Part shown: positions 54,675 through 64,000 of the stretch, one piece after another
Numbering within the stretch: the first letter of the stretch is position 1
Layout of the letters: every line of letters begins with the position of its first letter
From: Bradysia coprophila
Lineage: Eukaryota; Arthropoda; Insecta; Diptera; Sciaridae
NCBI RefSeq assembly: GCF_014529535.1
Contig: NC_050738.1
Span: forward strand, 8,713,410-8,777,409
Length of the DNA: 64,000 bases
Direction of reading: 5' to 3'
The notes under the pieces: model-generated
The model's input: the letters and a program-made list of their open reading frames with translations, nothing else
The model's database searches: none
What the model was told of the DNA's origin: nothing
Made by a program: the position numbers and the translations under genes

Positions 54675-55726
54675 TAGACCCGTACGAAGTACTGGGGTCT
54701 TATAGGTTTACGCATACGTTTGTAACACGTCGAATTGGACTCCCTGAGTAAGAGGAAACCTATTGTGGTTGTCTAGAGATGCCAAATCCGCGAAAAAAAA
54801 ATGTCCGTCTGTCCGTCTGTCTGTCTGCACGATAACTTGAGTAAAACGCATCCGATTTTGAAAATTCTTTTTTTTTCCCGTTTGGTAATGTCAAAAGACA
54901 GGCTAAGTTCGAAGATGAGTGATTTTGGATCGACCCCTCCCGAGCTGTGGCCCAATAAGTGCTTTACGGTTTTTCGAAGATATCTCCGGACATTTAAACG
55001 TTAAACTTGTAAGTGATACGTCAAATAAAAGGTATATACAATACCGATCGACAAAAAAAAAGTTTATGGAAATCGGATGACCGACTCGTGAGTTAGACCC
55101 CTTGGTGTGGAACAGGCACAGGGCGGCAAGCAGTTTTTGCTTGTAGGTCGGCCACATTTGAACATATTTCGTCTGTTTTAGCTTTATTAGATAGGTACTG
55201 ACCGTACCAATCAGGGAATTTTTTTTTATGAAATTATGTTCTCTGGAGCGTGAGCTAGGTCTCTTGGAGTAAGCTCTTATCTGGCTACTCGGAAGTACAG
55301 TGAACGTGGTGTATTTTGACAATATCTCGAGTAAATTTTGACCGAATTTCATGAATTTTTTTTTGTTTGAAAGGTATTAACGAATGTAAAGCGTCGGTAC
55401 TATTTCCGGTCTCCTAACAAAATGGCTGTCGGCGGCCATATTGGATTTTAGTAAAATAGAAATATCTTGGGAAAAATGATACTTAGAGAGTTTCTGTTAA
55501 CATGGAAATAATTTGTTATGTGTGTGGGGTTTCAGGGATTCCATATACGGATATCTATATATACCTATATACAGCTATATTGAGCTATATACAGGCATAT
55601 AGAGCTATATAATAGCATATATTTATCTGTGAAATGTTTATTTATAGTGAAATATAGTTAAATATAGCGGTATATAGCTGTTTAAATAGGAATTTATGAA
55701 ATTTGTCTTCGTACGGGGCTGTCTAT
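54675..55726. mobile_element. ~1.05-kb repeat with inverted GACCCGTACGAAG ends and (GTCCGTCT)n
   Basis: It opens 'tagacccgtacgaagtactg' and closes 'cttcgtacggggctgtcta', giving inverted ends. A further 'cgtacgggtcggcg' lies at 55880. Inside are a GTCCGTCTGTCC tract (54802-54826), 'cgataacttgagtaaaacg', and an AT-rich (tatagctatata) tract at 55555-55680. The phrase 'acctattgtgg' before the CCGT-type tract is shared with the 24.85-kb repeat. No long open frame is present, so it is probably non-autonomous. Confidence 0.7.
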
Positions 55727-55890
55727 ATTGCCTCCGGCAATTTAGTTGTATATGATAACAAGGCAAAGAGTGGATAATGTAAGTGATTTTAAAGGGAGAA
55801 TAGTTTTTCAGCAGAGAAGAAAATGAAGTAAGAGAAATGAAGAGTTTCACATTAAAGGCTTTTCATACGAATAGGTGTTTCGTACGGGTC

Positions 55891-56507
55891 GGCGTTAGCT
55901 ATGTTTGTTTCTATTTTTTGGTTCTTCTAACAGATGATTATATCCGTTTCTAGTTAAGAGATTAATGGATTTCTTTTTTTGTAACTTGTGACATACCACC
56001 AACAATAAATTTTCCATTTTCTTTAAACAATTCAAAATAAAAAAAAAACTTTTTCAAGAAAATACACACAAGACGTCCGATATTTCCTGTTTTAAGTAAA
56101 CAATTTGTAAAATATGTTGTAATTGGGTCACCAATTTTACATAATATAGTGTTGGATGTACTGCACGATATACAATTATGTACGCATGATGGTTTGAGGA
56201 TGGATTTCTAAAAATATCAAACTTTTTTTTTAACATCATCACAGAAAGAGATATCTAGACCGACTTTGTTACCACGTTGGTTGTGTGGACAGGAGAATTT
56301 ATATTGAAATATATAAACACACAAAATCAAACGCGGTGTTGATTATAGCTGAAAATACTTTGCACAACTATTACACATGACGAGATTTGCACATTTCATT
56401 AAGTTTTTCGTTCGACTTCTGTTTATCTACTAGTTACTAGCTTCTTTGTACCTTGCAAAATAACAGTATTTTGTCTGATAGACGGGAGATTTAGCAGATT
56501 AACCAGT
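55891..56507. other. Non-coding, no feature seen
   Basis: AT-rich DNA between two repeats. No exon or repeat stands out. Confidence 0.5.
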
Positions 56508-56655
56508 CTCATACTGCTATTCATCTGTTATCGATAACGACGACAAAATTAATGACAAGCTCTGGGTAATATGGTCCTTTTTATGGTAGAATGTATGTTA
56601 ATAAAACTGAAGTACAAGATTTGAAATCATCATATGCTTGCCGTCTGTAACAGGT
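56508..56655. mobile_element. MITE-like repeat, copy of the 10.4-kb family
   Basis: Shares 'attcatctgttatcgataacgacg', 'atgacaagctc', 'aatgtatgtta' and 'gaagtacaagatttgaaatca' with 10.39-10.50 kb, and ends 'gccgtctgtaacagg'. Shorter than that copy, with internal differences. Confidence 0.7.
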
Positions 56656-56689
56656 AAAGAATGATAGAAGAGTGTAAAGCCTTGTACTT

Positions 56690-56840
56690 TACAAAGGTGA
56701 TAAAAATGCAACATAGCCTTTGAATTTTACATGTAAAATCAAAAATTAGTCAACAGGAAATGATTCTATAAACAAAGGAATAAGGTGGCATTTTGACAGC
56801 GTCAAAGCGAAGTTTGTTTGCTAGAGAGGGTACTGGTAAT
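56690..56840. repeat. Dispersed repeat, partner of 11.81-11.95 kb
   Basis: Shares 'attttacatgtaaaat', 'aaaaattagt', 'aaacaaaggaat' and 'cagcgtcaaa' with the 11.8-kb copy, and ends 'tttgctagagagggtac'. The order relative to the preceding MITE is the same as at 10.4-11.9 kb. Confidence 0.6.
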
Positions 56841-59800
56841 AGACAAGAATTAGTTGTCGAAAGCTAAGCAAATAAAACTAAAAAAAATTACTAAACCACT
56901 TAACCAAATATCTTATTAATCCATTAGAGTGATAAGTTAATCTATTCTCCTACTATGAGAGACGTATATGTAGTGAATATCTCGGATCTTGTAACTCTTA
57001 TTTTCACAGTAAGAAAATTTTTACGAAGATTTTAAACCACACGGGTGGCTCAAAATTTCCATGCTTCGAGAAACAACATTATGTTCCTCCCAGATTCCAC
57101 TCTGTATTAAGTCAAAATGACAAAATAAATTCACAAAAAAACGTTGGGTATATTTTCTCTTCTCATCATCGCAACACAACAATACCAAATGACTCAACAA
57201 GAGAGAAAGAATTATGAGTTTCAATGGGAAAATGTATTCAAAATAAAAACCAGCAACTGCTTATAGCACAAGAGCTCAGCACAATTGTGCGCAACCATTG
57301 CTGGTTGTAGTATATACAACGGTGTCTGTTTTATATATATCAAATACCAATTTTTTTCGTTCATTCAAACCATTCGGCACGATATACTATACCAACCAGT
57401 TGCTCTCCACGATTCGCGCGAATCACACGTACTTTGATATAAATATCGTCGTTCATTTGAAATCTTCGGCGAGGTGTGACGGTTATTATTAGGAGTATTT
57501 TGGATGTTATTGCCCAGTGAATTTAAAGTCAAAAAAAAAGTTTTGTGAAAGAAATCTAAATCATTGGACTCATTGGAATTGTGTTTTTTTTCTCCTGTAT
57601 AAATAAATCACCGTCGTCATCGTCAGAGTGTTTTTAATTGAAATAAAATCAATTTGTGTAAGTGTAACGCCTTTGAGCCGTTATTTTAATTCACATTTGA
57701 AATTCTAAACGTTCTGTGTGACCATTTTCCTCTATTGAAATATGGATTTTCTTTTCATGAATAAAATTCAAATTGAATGAAGTTGATGTGATGTCACATT
57801 TTTATTTGTATACGAAATGTATTCGGTACGAAATCTTTCTATTGGATTAAATTAAAGTTGCGATTCTGTTTTTTTTTTCTGGCGAACCAAATTCGCGTGA
57901 GTAATAAAAAAAAATTTGATTTAAAATAGTTCTTCGAGGCAGTTTGCTATATTGCGAACGACACACAAAAAAACAACTCGTTTGGTGCATAAGTTATGTG
58001 TTATATAGCCGAGGATCAAATTTAAATAAGAAACGAAAAAAAAATATTTGAGTGTCAATTGTATTAGACCCAGCTTAGCTCAAGAAAGGGTTAAAGATAT
58101 ATTCATTTTTTAACTGAGTTGAACAACATACAAAAAACAATCCGTTTGCAAATTCTCTTTCTTAAAGACTTTTTTTAAAAGAGTTATTTGCCACACACAA
58201 ATCAGCTGAATTATTTGAATAAAACATCGACTAGCATTTATACCTCGAGCTTAAACAATAATAGAAACCCATTTTAGCCATCTTTTTTAAAGTAAATTTA
58301 AATAAAGACCGGTTCTTCAAACCGATATTGATATACAAAACATTGGTTTTTTACCTTTTGCCAAAAAGGTATCTTGCAATTTTGAATAAAATATTCAGTA
58401 GAGGTCTCTTTGAATGGACTTTTAAACTGAATTTCAAACGGTTGAATTTTAATTCGACTTGCCTTTTACTGTCTTATACACAGAGCCACACATTTAAGTC
58501 CCATTTTAGTGCTGACTGAATTTTTGTGACAAAACACACCTCCTGGTGAACATGTACCACCAACAAAAAAAAAAAAATTAATTGTTTTTCCAATCAGCAA
58601 TTGGTTATTCAGATTTAATATATATTTTACAAGACAGAAATTGTGTGTTTTTTAGCATTGAACTTTTTTTTATTTATTTTTTATTTTTTCAGCGTATATT
58701 GATAAAAGTGATGTCATTTTATTCAAATTTATAAACTCCGATGAGACAACACTTAGAGTTCTAAAAAAAGCTTCATGATCAATATGACATTGCTTATTTG
58801 TCTTGATAAATATTTCCATAGCTAAGTTATTGGTAATAATTTCTCAGATGTAAATTATTCTATTTTGAAAAGTTACGACAACCAGTAAATCTATTTACAA
58901 TGTTTGTGATATTCAAGGGACATTTCAATTTTATTCGAAAATTGACGTCATTACCTTTTATTGTAACGAGACGTTCTGTACAAATTGTCAGTCCACTTAC
59001 CTAGCAATTGGACAGCTTAATGAATTTTTAATAAAATGTTGAACCCAACATTACCGCACGAACTTCATGGCACCGTCCCATTTATTACTTTCCGATATTT
59101 TGTTTCTCTGACCTAACGTGTAAAAGTGGAATAAAAAAAGACCCTACCGAACGCCTTCCTAAGCAGCAACAATATTTACTCGATTTAATTTTACGATGTC
59201 GGCATGTCGGTTGAAAAATATTTACCCATAGAAAAGCTTAACAAATAATTCAACGTACTGCATTATGCACCGTATTAATGTCACAATTAAATTATTAGTC
59301 GCAACGATCGCGTATAGACTTTAATGCACCGATCAACAGAAAGAATTATGCGTTTCGTTAAACAATGGCACAGTGCATCTTCATTTCATTCTTCTTATTT
59401 TCGTATAATGTTATGAAGTTGTCCATTTTACCATATTAAGCTCACAAAGGGAAATTTGATTGATTGATTATCTCAATTCTGCACACACTGCACATTCGAT
59501 CTTGTGACTCAAATTATGTGATAAATCAACAATGCCCATTCAAGTGGATGCATTTCATTAGGGGGTAATAAATCGCTGTTTAACGGACCTGCATTTCTCT
59601 TTTTTTTTTCTTCGCAAAAAGTTCAGAACGATTTAACTCCTTGGTTCATGGTTCGCGAACAATGACTGAATAATGGACTCTTTTCATACACTTTTACGAG
59701 TTCAACTGATTTAATTCAATAATAAAAATAAGACGAAAGAAATTATAAATAAAAAGAGAATTTCGTATTTTATTAATAAAATGCTGCTTCCTCCTCTAAT

Positions 59801-60656
59801 CACCGTTTGTCTGAGAACGAATGAATTCAAGTGAATCAATGACATAATATACCACATATAAATAATGATCTTCGTTCGTTGCGTGTAAAAATGTGAAATA
59901 TAATTGCCATAATATGCATGCGTTATGATCATAAGTTTGATAAATGGATGAAAGATAAATCATTTTTTGTAACGAATTTCTTATTTTTAACAAAAAAAAA
60001 ACTAATTTTCACAATTCTCAAGCCTTGTTAAATAAGCTATGCGGCTACCTGAATAGATATACCGATAAATTAATGCCAAGCAAGATGAGCCAAGTTTGAA
60101 AAAGAAATGAGTTAACATTCAAATTCAATAAAAGAAACGGAAACTTGCAAAGGTTATTTAACCGAATATAATATATGAACGATGGCAACGATGACATGTT
60201 GATGAATGGGTATGCCCATATTTGATTGACTTTTAGAACATCGGTTTGTGTGTGGTTCTCGTTTTTGATTTGTCTTTACATATTCAGAAAGGGTAATCCA
60301 TAAATCTGCAACGGCAAACATTTAAAAATATTCAATAAAAATTATTTATTTGAAGAGGATGCCATTGTAGTAACAATATAAGTATACAAATCGTCATAAA
60401 GTGCTTTCATATTCAAATTCCTTTAGCGACATATTAAATGTCTTACATGTGCTTGTCACCGTCGACATAATATTGATTTAATAACGAAAAGAATGGAATG
60501 GCCGATTTAGTTGGCTCTAATATTATTTTTAGCAAAATCATTAAGAGAAAAATGTTTACAATTTTCCCTGTCCGGTGCTTAGAAAAAAAAACGTTCCATT
60601 TTCATTACAAACATGCGTGTCGAAAAGGTGAACGATTCTTTTAGTTAATTCGCGAA
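56841..60656. other. Non-coding, no gene seen
   Basis: Very AT-rich, with many homopolymer runs. A minus-strand frame at 57021-57224 looks like a signal peptide (LKLIILSLLLSHLVLL) but starts with TTG and has no upstream ATG, so it was not accepted. Nothing else can be supported. Confidence 0.45.
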
Positions 60657-60707
60657 ATGAACGTGAAAAAAATTGTTTTGTTGCTAACAGTTTGGCTCCA
60701 TATTACA
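60657..60707 (+). CDS. Candidate first exon (signal peptide) of a secreted protein
   Basis: An ATG at 60657 opens MNVKKIVLLLTVWLHIT, a short basic N-terminus followed by a hydrophobic stretch, as in a secretion signal. It ends exactly at a canonical GTGAGT donor (60708). The next strong acceptor in the same direction (TTTTGTTGCAG, ending 61211) is in phase and continues the frame. Signal-peptide-only first exons are common in small secreted insect proteins. The gene family was not recognised and expression is unknown. Confidence 0.45.
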
Positions 60708-61211
60708 GTGAGTTCAATGAGCGTACAAGTATTTGCTTGTGTAATAGTATATCAGCAGGTCGATTTATATGGCACATTTCTTCTATGATTCTTTATTGCA
60801 TGTCGGAACTACCAGCCGAAAGTTTTTGTTAACTCATACCTAATCATGTTCATGTGAGTCATAATCAGAAGGATAATAGGAAAAAGTGAAAGGTTAATTA
60901 ACACGTCAATATGTACCATTTCTAGGCGCAAGGCAATGATCATAAAAATAAACGGTTTTTGGAACAATGTAACAAGGTATACTACAAAACATATGTATTT
61001 TCTCAAATTTTTATAAAAGTTGAGAGATCGTACACAAATGACGTCACGTTACTTATTTTATTGATTTTTAAAATGCTCCACCACCTGAGTCCCAAAAAAG
61101 GGCTCAGAATTAAAATTTGATAAAACAAATGTTGTGAGGCTGGTATGGCAAGTTTGTTATCTTTATAAAGCTTAGACTGCAAGCTGATCAGGCATTATTG
61201 TTTTGTTGCAG

Positions 61212-61260
61212 ACAACGTCAACCTGTGTATTACAGATGAGTCCAACTTTCGCCGAGGATG
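61212..61260 (+). CDS. Candidate second exon of the same secreted protein
   Basis: It follows a polypyrimidine TTTTGTTGCAG acceptor and encodes TTSTCVLQMSPTFAED, ending in phase 1 at a GTGAGA donor. The 504-bp intron and both splice signals look good. The continuation is uncertain. If the frame is not spliced it meets a stop within about 12 codons. Confidence 0.4.
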
Positions 61261-61296
61261 GTGAGAATAAACCTTTTCATATTTTGTAAAATTCAG

Positions 61297-61535
61297 ACAA
61301 ATTTTGTAAGATCCATACTCGGCGTTTAATAGAGCATGGAATCCTCTACCAATATCGCCATTCAAAGAGTGTCAAACTCTCGTCATCTTGGACATATCAC
61401 GATTTAAAATGTCGAAATTTCGACTTTACCTGGCTGTGGCTACGTGGTCAGGTTGTCGAGCGAAGCCATTTTAACACGAATTATCTTAGAATTAGTCCCT
61501 CTATTCGTTGCGATAACAATCTGTATTCAAATTGA
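61297..61535 (+). CDS. Possible third exon or open frame (78 codons)
   Basis: After an 'attcag' acceptor-like site, a 78-codon frame in the right phase runs DKFCKIHTRRLIEHG...RCDNNLYSN to a stop at 61533-61535. The spliced product would be about 112 aa with four cysteines. The objection is the intron: 61261-61296 is only 36 bp, shorter than insect introns normally are. It may be a chance frame or part of a repeat, and the true third exon may lie elsewhere. Confidence 0.2.
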
Positions 61536-63326
61536 CTCGTGGTTCCCGCACAGCCATGGGTGCCGGTTCTCTGAAACGCTGGACGGATCTGCGAACTGAA
61601 TGCGGTTCCTTATAGTACTCGAGTCCCTTAATAAGAACATGAAGAAAAATCAGAGGTGGTGTCGCGACTCTATTTAAATTTTGTTCAACCCCACCGTGAA
61701 GTGCTCTGAAAGCACTGCTTTCTATCTACTTATCTACTCTCAATATTCTGGTTATTATAGATTTGTTTTGAGTGCAATAATTTCGGTTTGACGCTTTCTG
61801 TTTAAGATCAAAAAATCGGTAATATGAAAGTTTCAAATGATACGCTGTAAATAAGTGTATGCCAAATTCGTGGCGAAACTACTTGATGAATATTTAGTAT
61901 GTTTCAGTCACACAGTCCACGTTCCTGACCATTTGACTGTTCAAATTTATTATATTAACCATTCTCCACTATATAGGTTCGATTGGGCAAATATAATTGC
62001 CACTAACATTCAAAAAAAACTGTTTTAAAAATAAATATATACACAAAGAGCTAAATCACGATTGAATATGGATTGATAGATGATGAAATCTGCCGAAAAA
62101 ATAAAAATTCTAAAATCAAAATAAACATACACACCATCCAGCTGTATAAATCGAATCCGATTTGAATCTTAGAACTTGGGGGAAAAACAATATTTTTTAT
62201 AATGTTTTGTGCGTAAATCTAAAAATATACAAAATTTCACTGCTAGAATAGCAATAGGCAAATTAGAAGTTTGAATGATTGCCAGCAGCAGAAAAAAATA
62301 TTAAAATATACAAAAAGTGGATGGTGATGTGTATTAAATTATTAGAAATTTTTGTTCCAATTTTTTTTTTGTGTTCTTCATTTCCTTTAGACAGATAGCT
62401 ATTTCGTTTGGAAATAAAAATGAGGTTGGCGTTTTTTTGTGTGTCTTGATAGATTCGCAAATACCGGTACAAAGGTTAAAACACTTTCATTTGGGCATTA
62501 CATTGCGAAAGTTGTGCCGAGAAGCATGCCATTTATTCTGAAACATGTAATTGGATATCTTCGAACGAAATATAAATGCTAACGACTCATTTGTAATGAT
62601 ATCATTACTGACGATGACAGACAAAAAAAAGAAGATGAGATGATCCATGTCTTAGTGAAGATACAACATCACTCTCTCACTTTAATTTTAATTTTCATTT
62701 GACCGAAACTTATGAAAAATTCAGTAACATCATAATTTGTCAGATTGTGATGTTTTGTACACAAGTTTCAAGCCAATTTTAGTTCTATCATCCTAGCCTA
62801 GGTCTATTGACTTTGTTCATTATTTCATTGACTCATTGACTCACACATAATCTGGTTGATTCGTTTGGTTCGGTTGCTACATCATAGTAAATATATATAC
62901 TTACAGTATATATGCTGTCAGTTTATGAGTCCAGTCATCTGCTATGGAATTCTAATTATGTAAGATACGCTTGTCGTTCGGAAAAAGCTTAGAAAATTTA
63001 AGAATTAAAATTAGTCTAGTTCGAAAACCTATTCCTATTGAACACTCAACACGTCAGTACAGGAGCTGTGATACAAATGAAATCATTTTCAAGAGGCGCT
63101 CGTATCTCGCAATCAATTTTTAATTTTCAATTTTTTTAAATGATCATGCTTGGCGCTAAAGGTTCGTTTTGGGCGCCAATTTTTTTTTTGTCGATTCGAG
63201 CCAATTTTTTTGGGCGCCACGAGTACTTGTCGACAGTCTCTATAATTAAAAGACTCGTAAGCAATATGAAATCTGTGACTTCTTTTATTTGAAGTATTCC
63301 TTACTTTTGTTGATATTAGTATATTA
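61536..63326. other. Non-coding, no gene seen
   Basis: It contains 'caaccccaccgtgaagtgctctgaaagcactg' at 61685, which resembles the end of the 22.95-kb foldback. At 63150-63230 'tgggcgcca' recurs three times in a T-rich setting. No exon is supported. Confidence 0.45.
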
Positions 63327-63432
63327 CTTCTGAGGTTCCAAGTTGTGTATTTGATACATTGGGTGTTACAACCCCATCCGAAGGGGAGGACTGTATTCCC
63401 CACTTGTCAAATGACAACTTGGAACCTCGTAA
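63327..63432. mobile_element. Short foldback element (~106 bp)
   Basis: 'acttctgaggttccaagttgt' on the left faces 'acaacttggaacctcgtaagt' on the right. A smaller palindrome 'ccccatccgaaggggagg' lies near its centre. No coding capacity. Confidence 0.75.
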
Positions 63433-64000
63433 GTACAATGATTTACGTGATTATGCAATGTAAATGAAAATGAAACATGCCGTAACACGTAAAGTCTATT
63501 ACTTCATTGTTTAGAACATAAATCTTATTATATAATACTTCATGACGCAGAGATCATCGCTTATAAGTGCCTTTGTTGTCAAGAACAGACGACTACCCGT
63601 TTCACTTGTATAGAACAAAGGTCTGTTTTTTTATCAGGAAAATATTTAATTCAGGTCAGCGGGCACACTCATTTAAAATATACCTATTGTCCATTAACGT
63701 GTATGATTAATATAAAAATGTGCGCTGCGTTAAATAGCAATTCTTTGATTACAGTGGACGTACTCAGTTAAATTTAATTATTATTAATAAAAATTAATGA
63801 CCGAACACAGAACCATGAAATTTGAAATTAATACCGCTGAAGACGCAATATTACATCATTACACAAATACGATACCAAGTCGAAGCTGGTATTTTAATGT
63901 AAAAATGACCATTCAAAGAGTTAAGAATAACAAAATATTCAATCACAGCACGATATGTTGAGTATTACTCTGAAGGCAGAGATTGTTTATCGGATGTTTT
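63433..64000. other. Non-coding, window end
   Basis: Around 63.50-63.60 kb are words resembling the CATCTGTTATCG family in reverse ('catcgcttataagtgcctttgttgtcaagaacagacg'), probably a decayed copy. Otherwise nothing is seen. Confidence 0.4.

Noticed and set aside
57021-57224. Minus-strand frame with a signal-peptide-like start (LKLIILSLLLSHLVLL)
   Set aside because: There is no ATG start and none upstream in frame before a likely boundary, and no convincing splice donor. The hydrophobic run is easily made by T-rich DNA.

Overview
This window looks like nuclear DNA of an insect, most likely a nematoceran fly (a midge or gnat type). The base composition is AT-rich, most introns are 40-110 bp with GT-AG ends, and the proteins are animal orthologues of the kind found in flies. 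The species cannot be named from the sequence alone. All gene models were rebuilt by hand from reading frames, splice signals and phase. In each main model the exon lengths add up to a whole number of codons.

Layout. From 1 to 12.2 kb I see no gene, only dispersed and inverted repeats, including a perfect 48-bp hairpin, a tandem-repeat block at 4.5-6.2 kb and a small Harbinger-like MITE. From 12.2 to 20.0 kb on the minus strand lies a large C2HC zinc-finger gene of the ZC2HC1 type (9 coding exons, 1354 aa). A second possible first coding exon for it sits at 34.2 kb. From 20 to 38 kb the DNA is repeat-rich: two tRNA-like SINEs in opposite orientation, a (CCGT)n tract beside a 23-bp palindromic tandem array, and several foldback elements.

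From 38.5 to 51.1 kb is the gene-dense core. It holds tubulin-folding cofactor D (minus, 11 exons, 1172 aa), mitochondrial ribosomal protein S33 (plus, one exon, 112 aa), a 15-finger C2H2 protein (minus, 9 exons, 682 aa) and lysosomal alpha-N-acetylglucosaminidase (minus, 9 exons, 745 aa). TBCD and mRpS33 are head to head, with a MITE between them. mRpS33 and the C2H2 gene are tail to tail, under 200 bp apart. From 51.1 to 64 kb there are more repeats and one tentative secreted-protein gene start at 60.66-61.5 kb.

The genes are unrelated housekeeping or regulatory genes (tubulin folding, mitochondrial translation, transcription, heparan sulfate breakdown) and do not form a pathway. No prokaryotic system, CRISPR array, rRNA or intact transposase was found. 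The most unusual material is the density and variety of foldback repeats, the possible distant alternative start of the ZC2HC gene, the repeated terminal module of the C2H2 protein, and the possible secreted gene.
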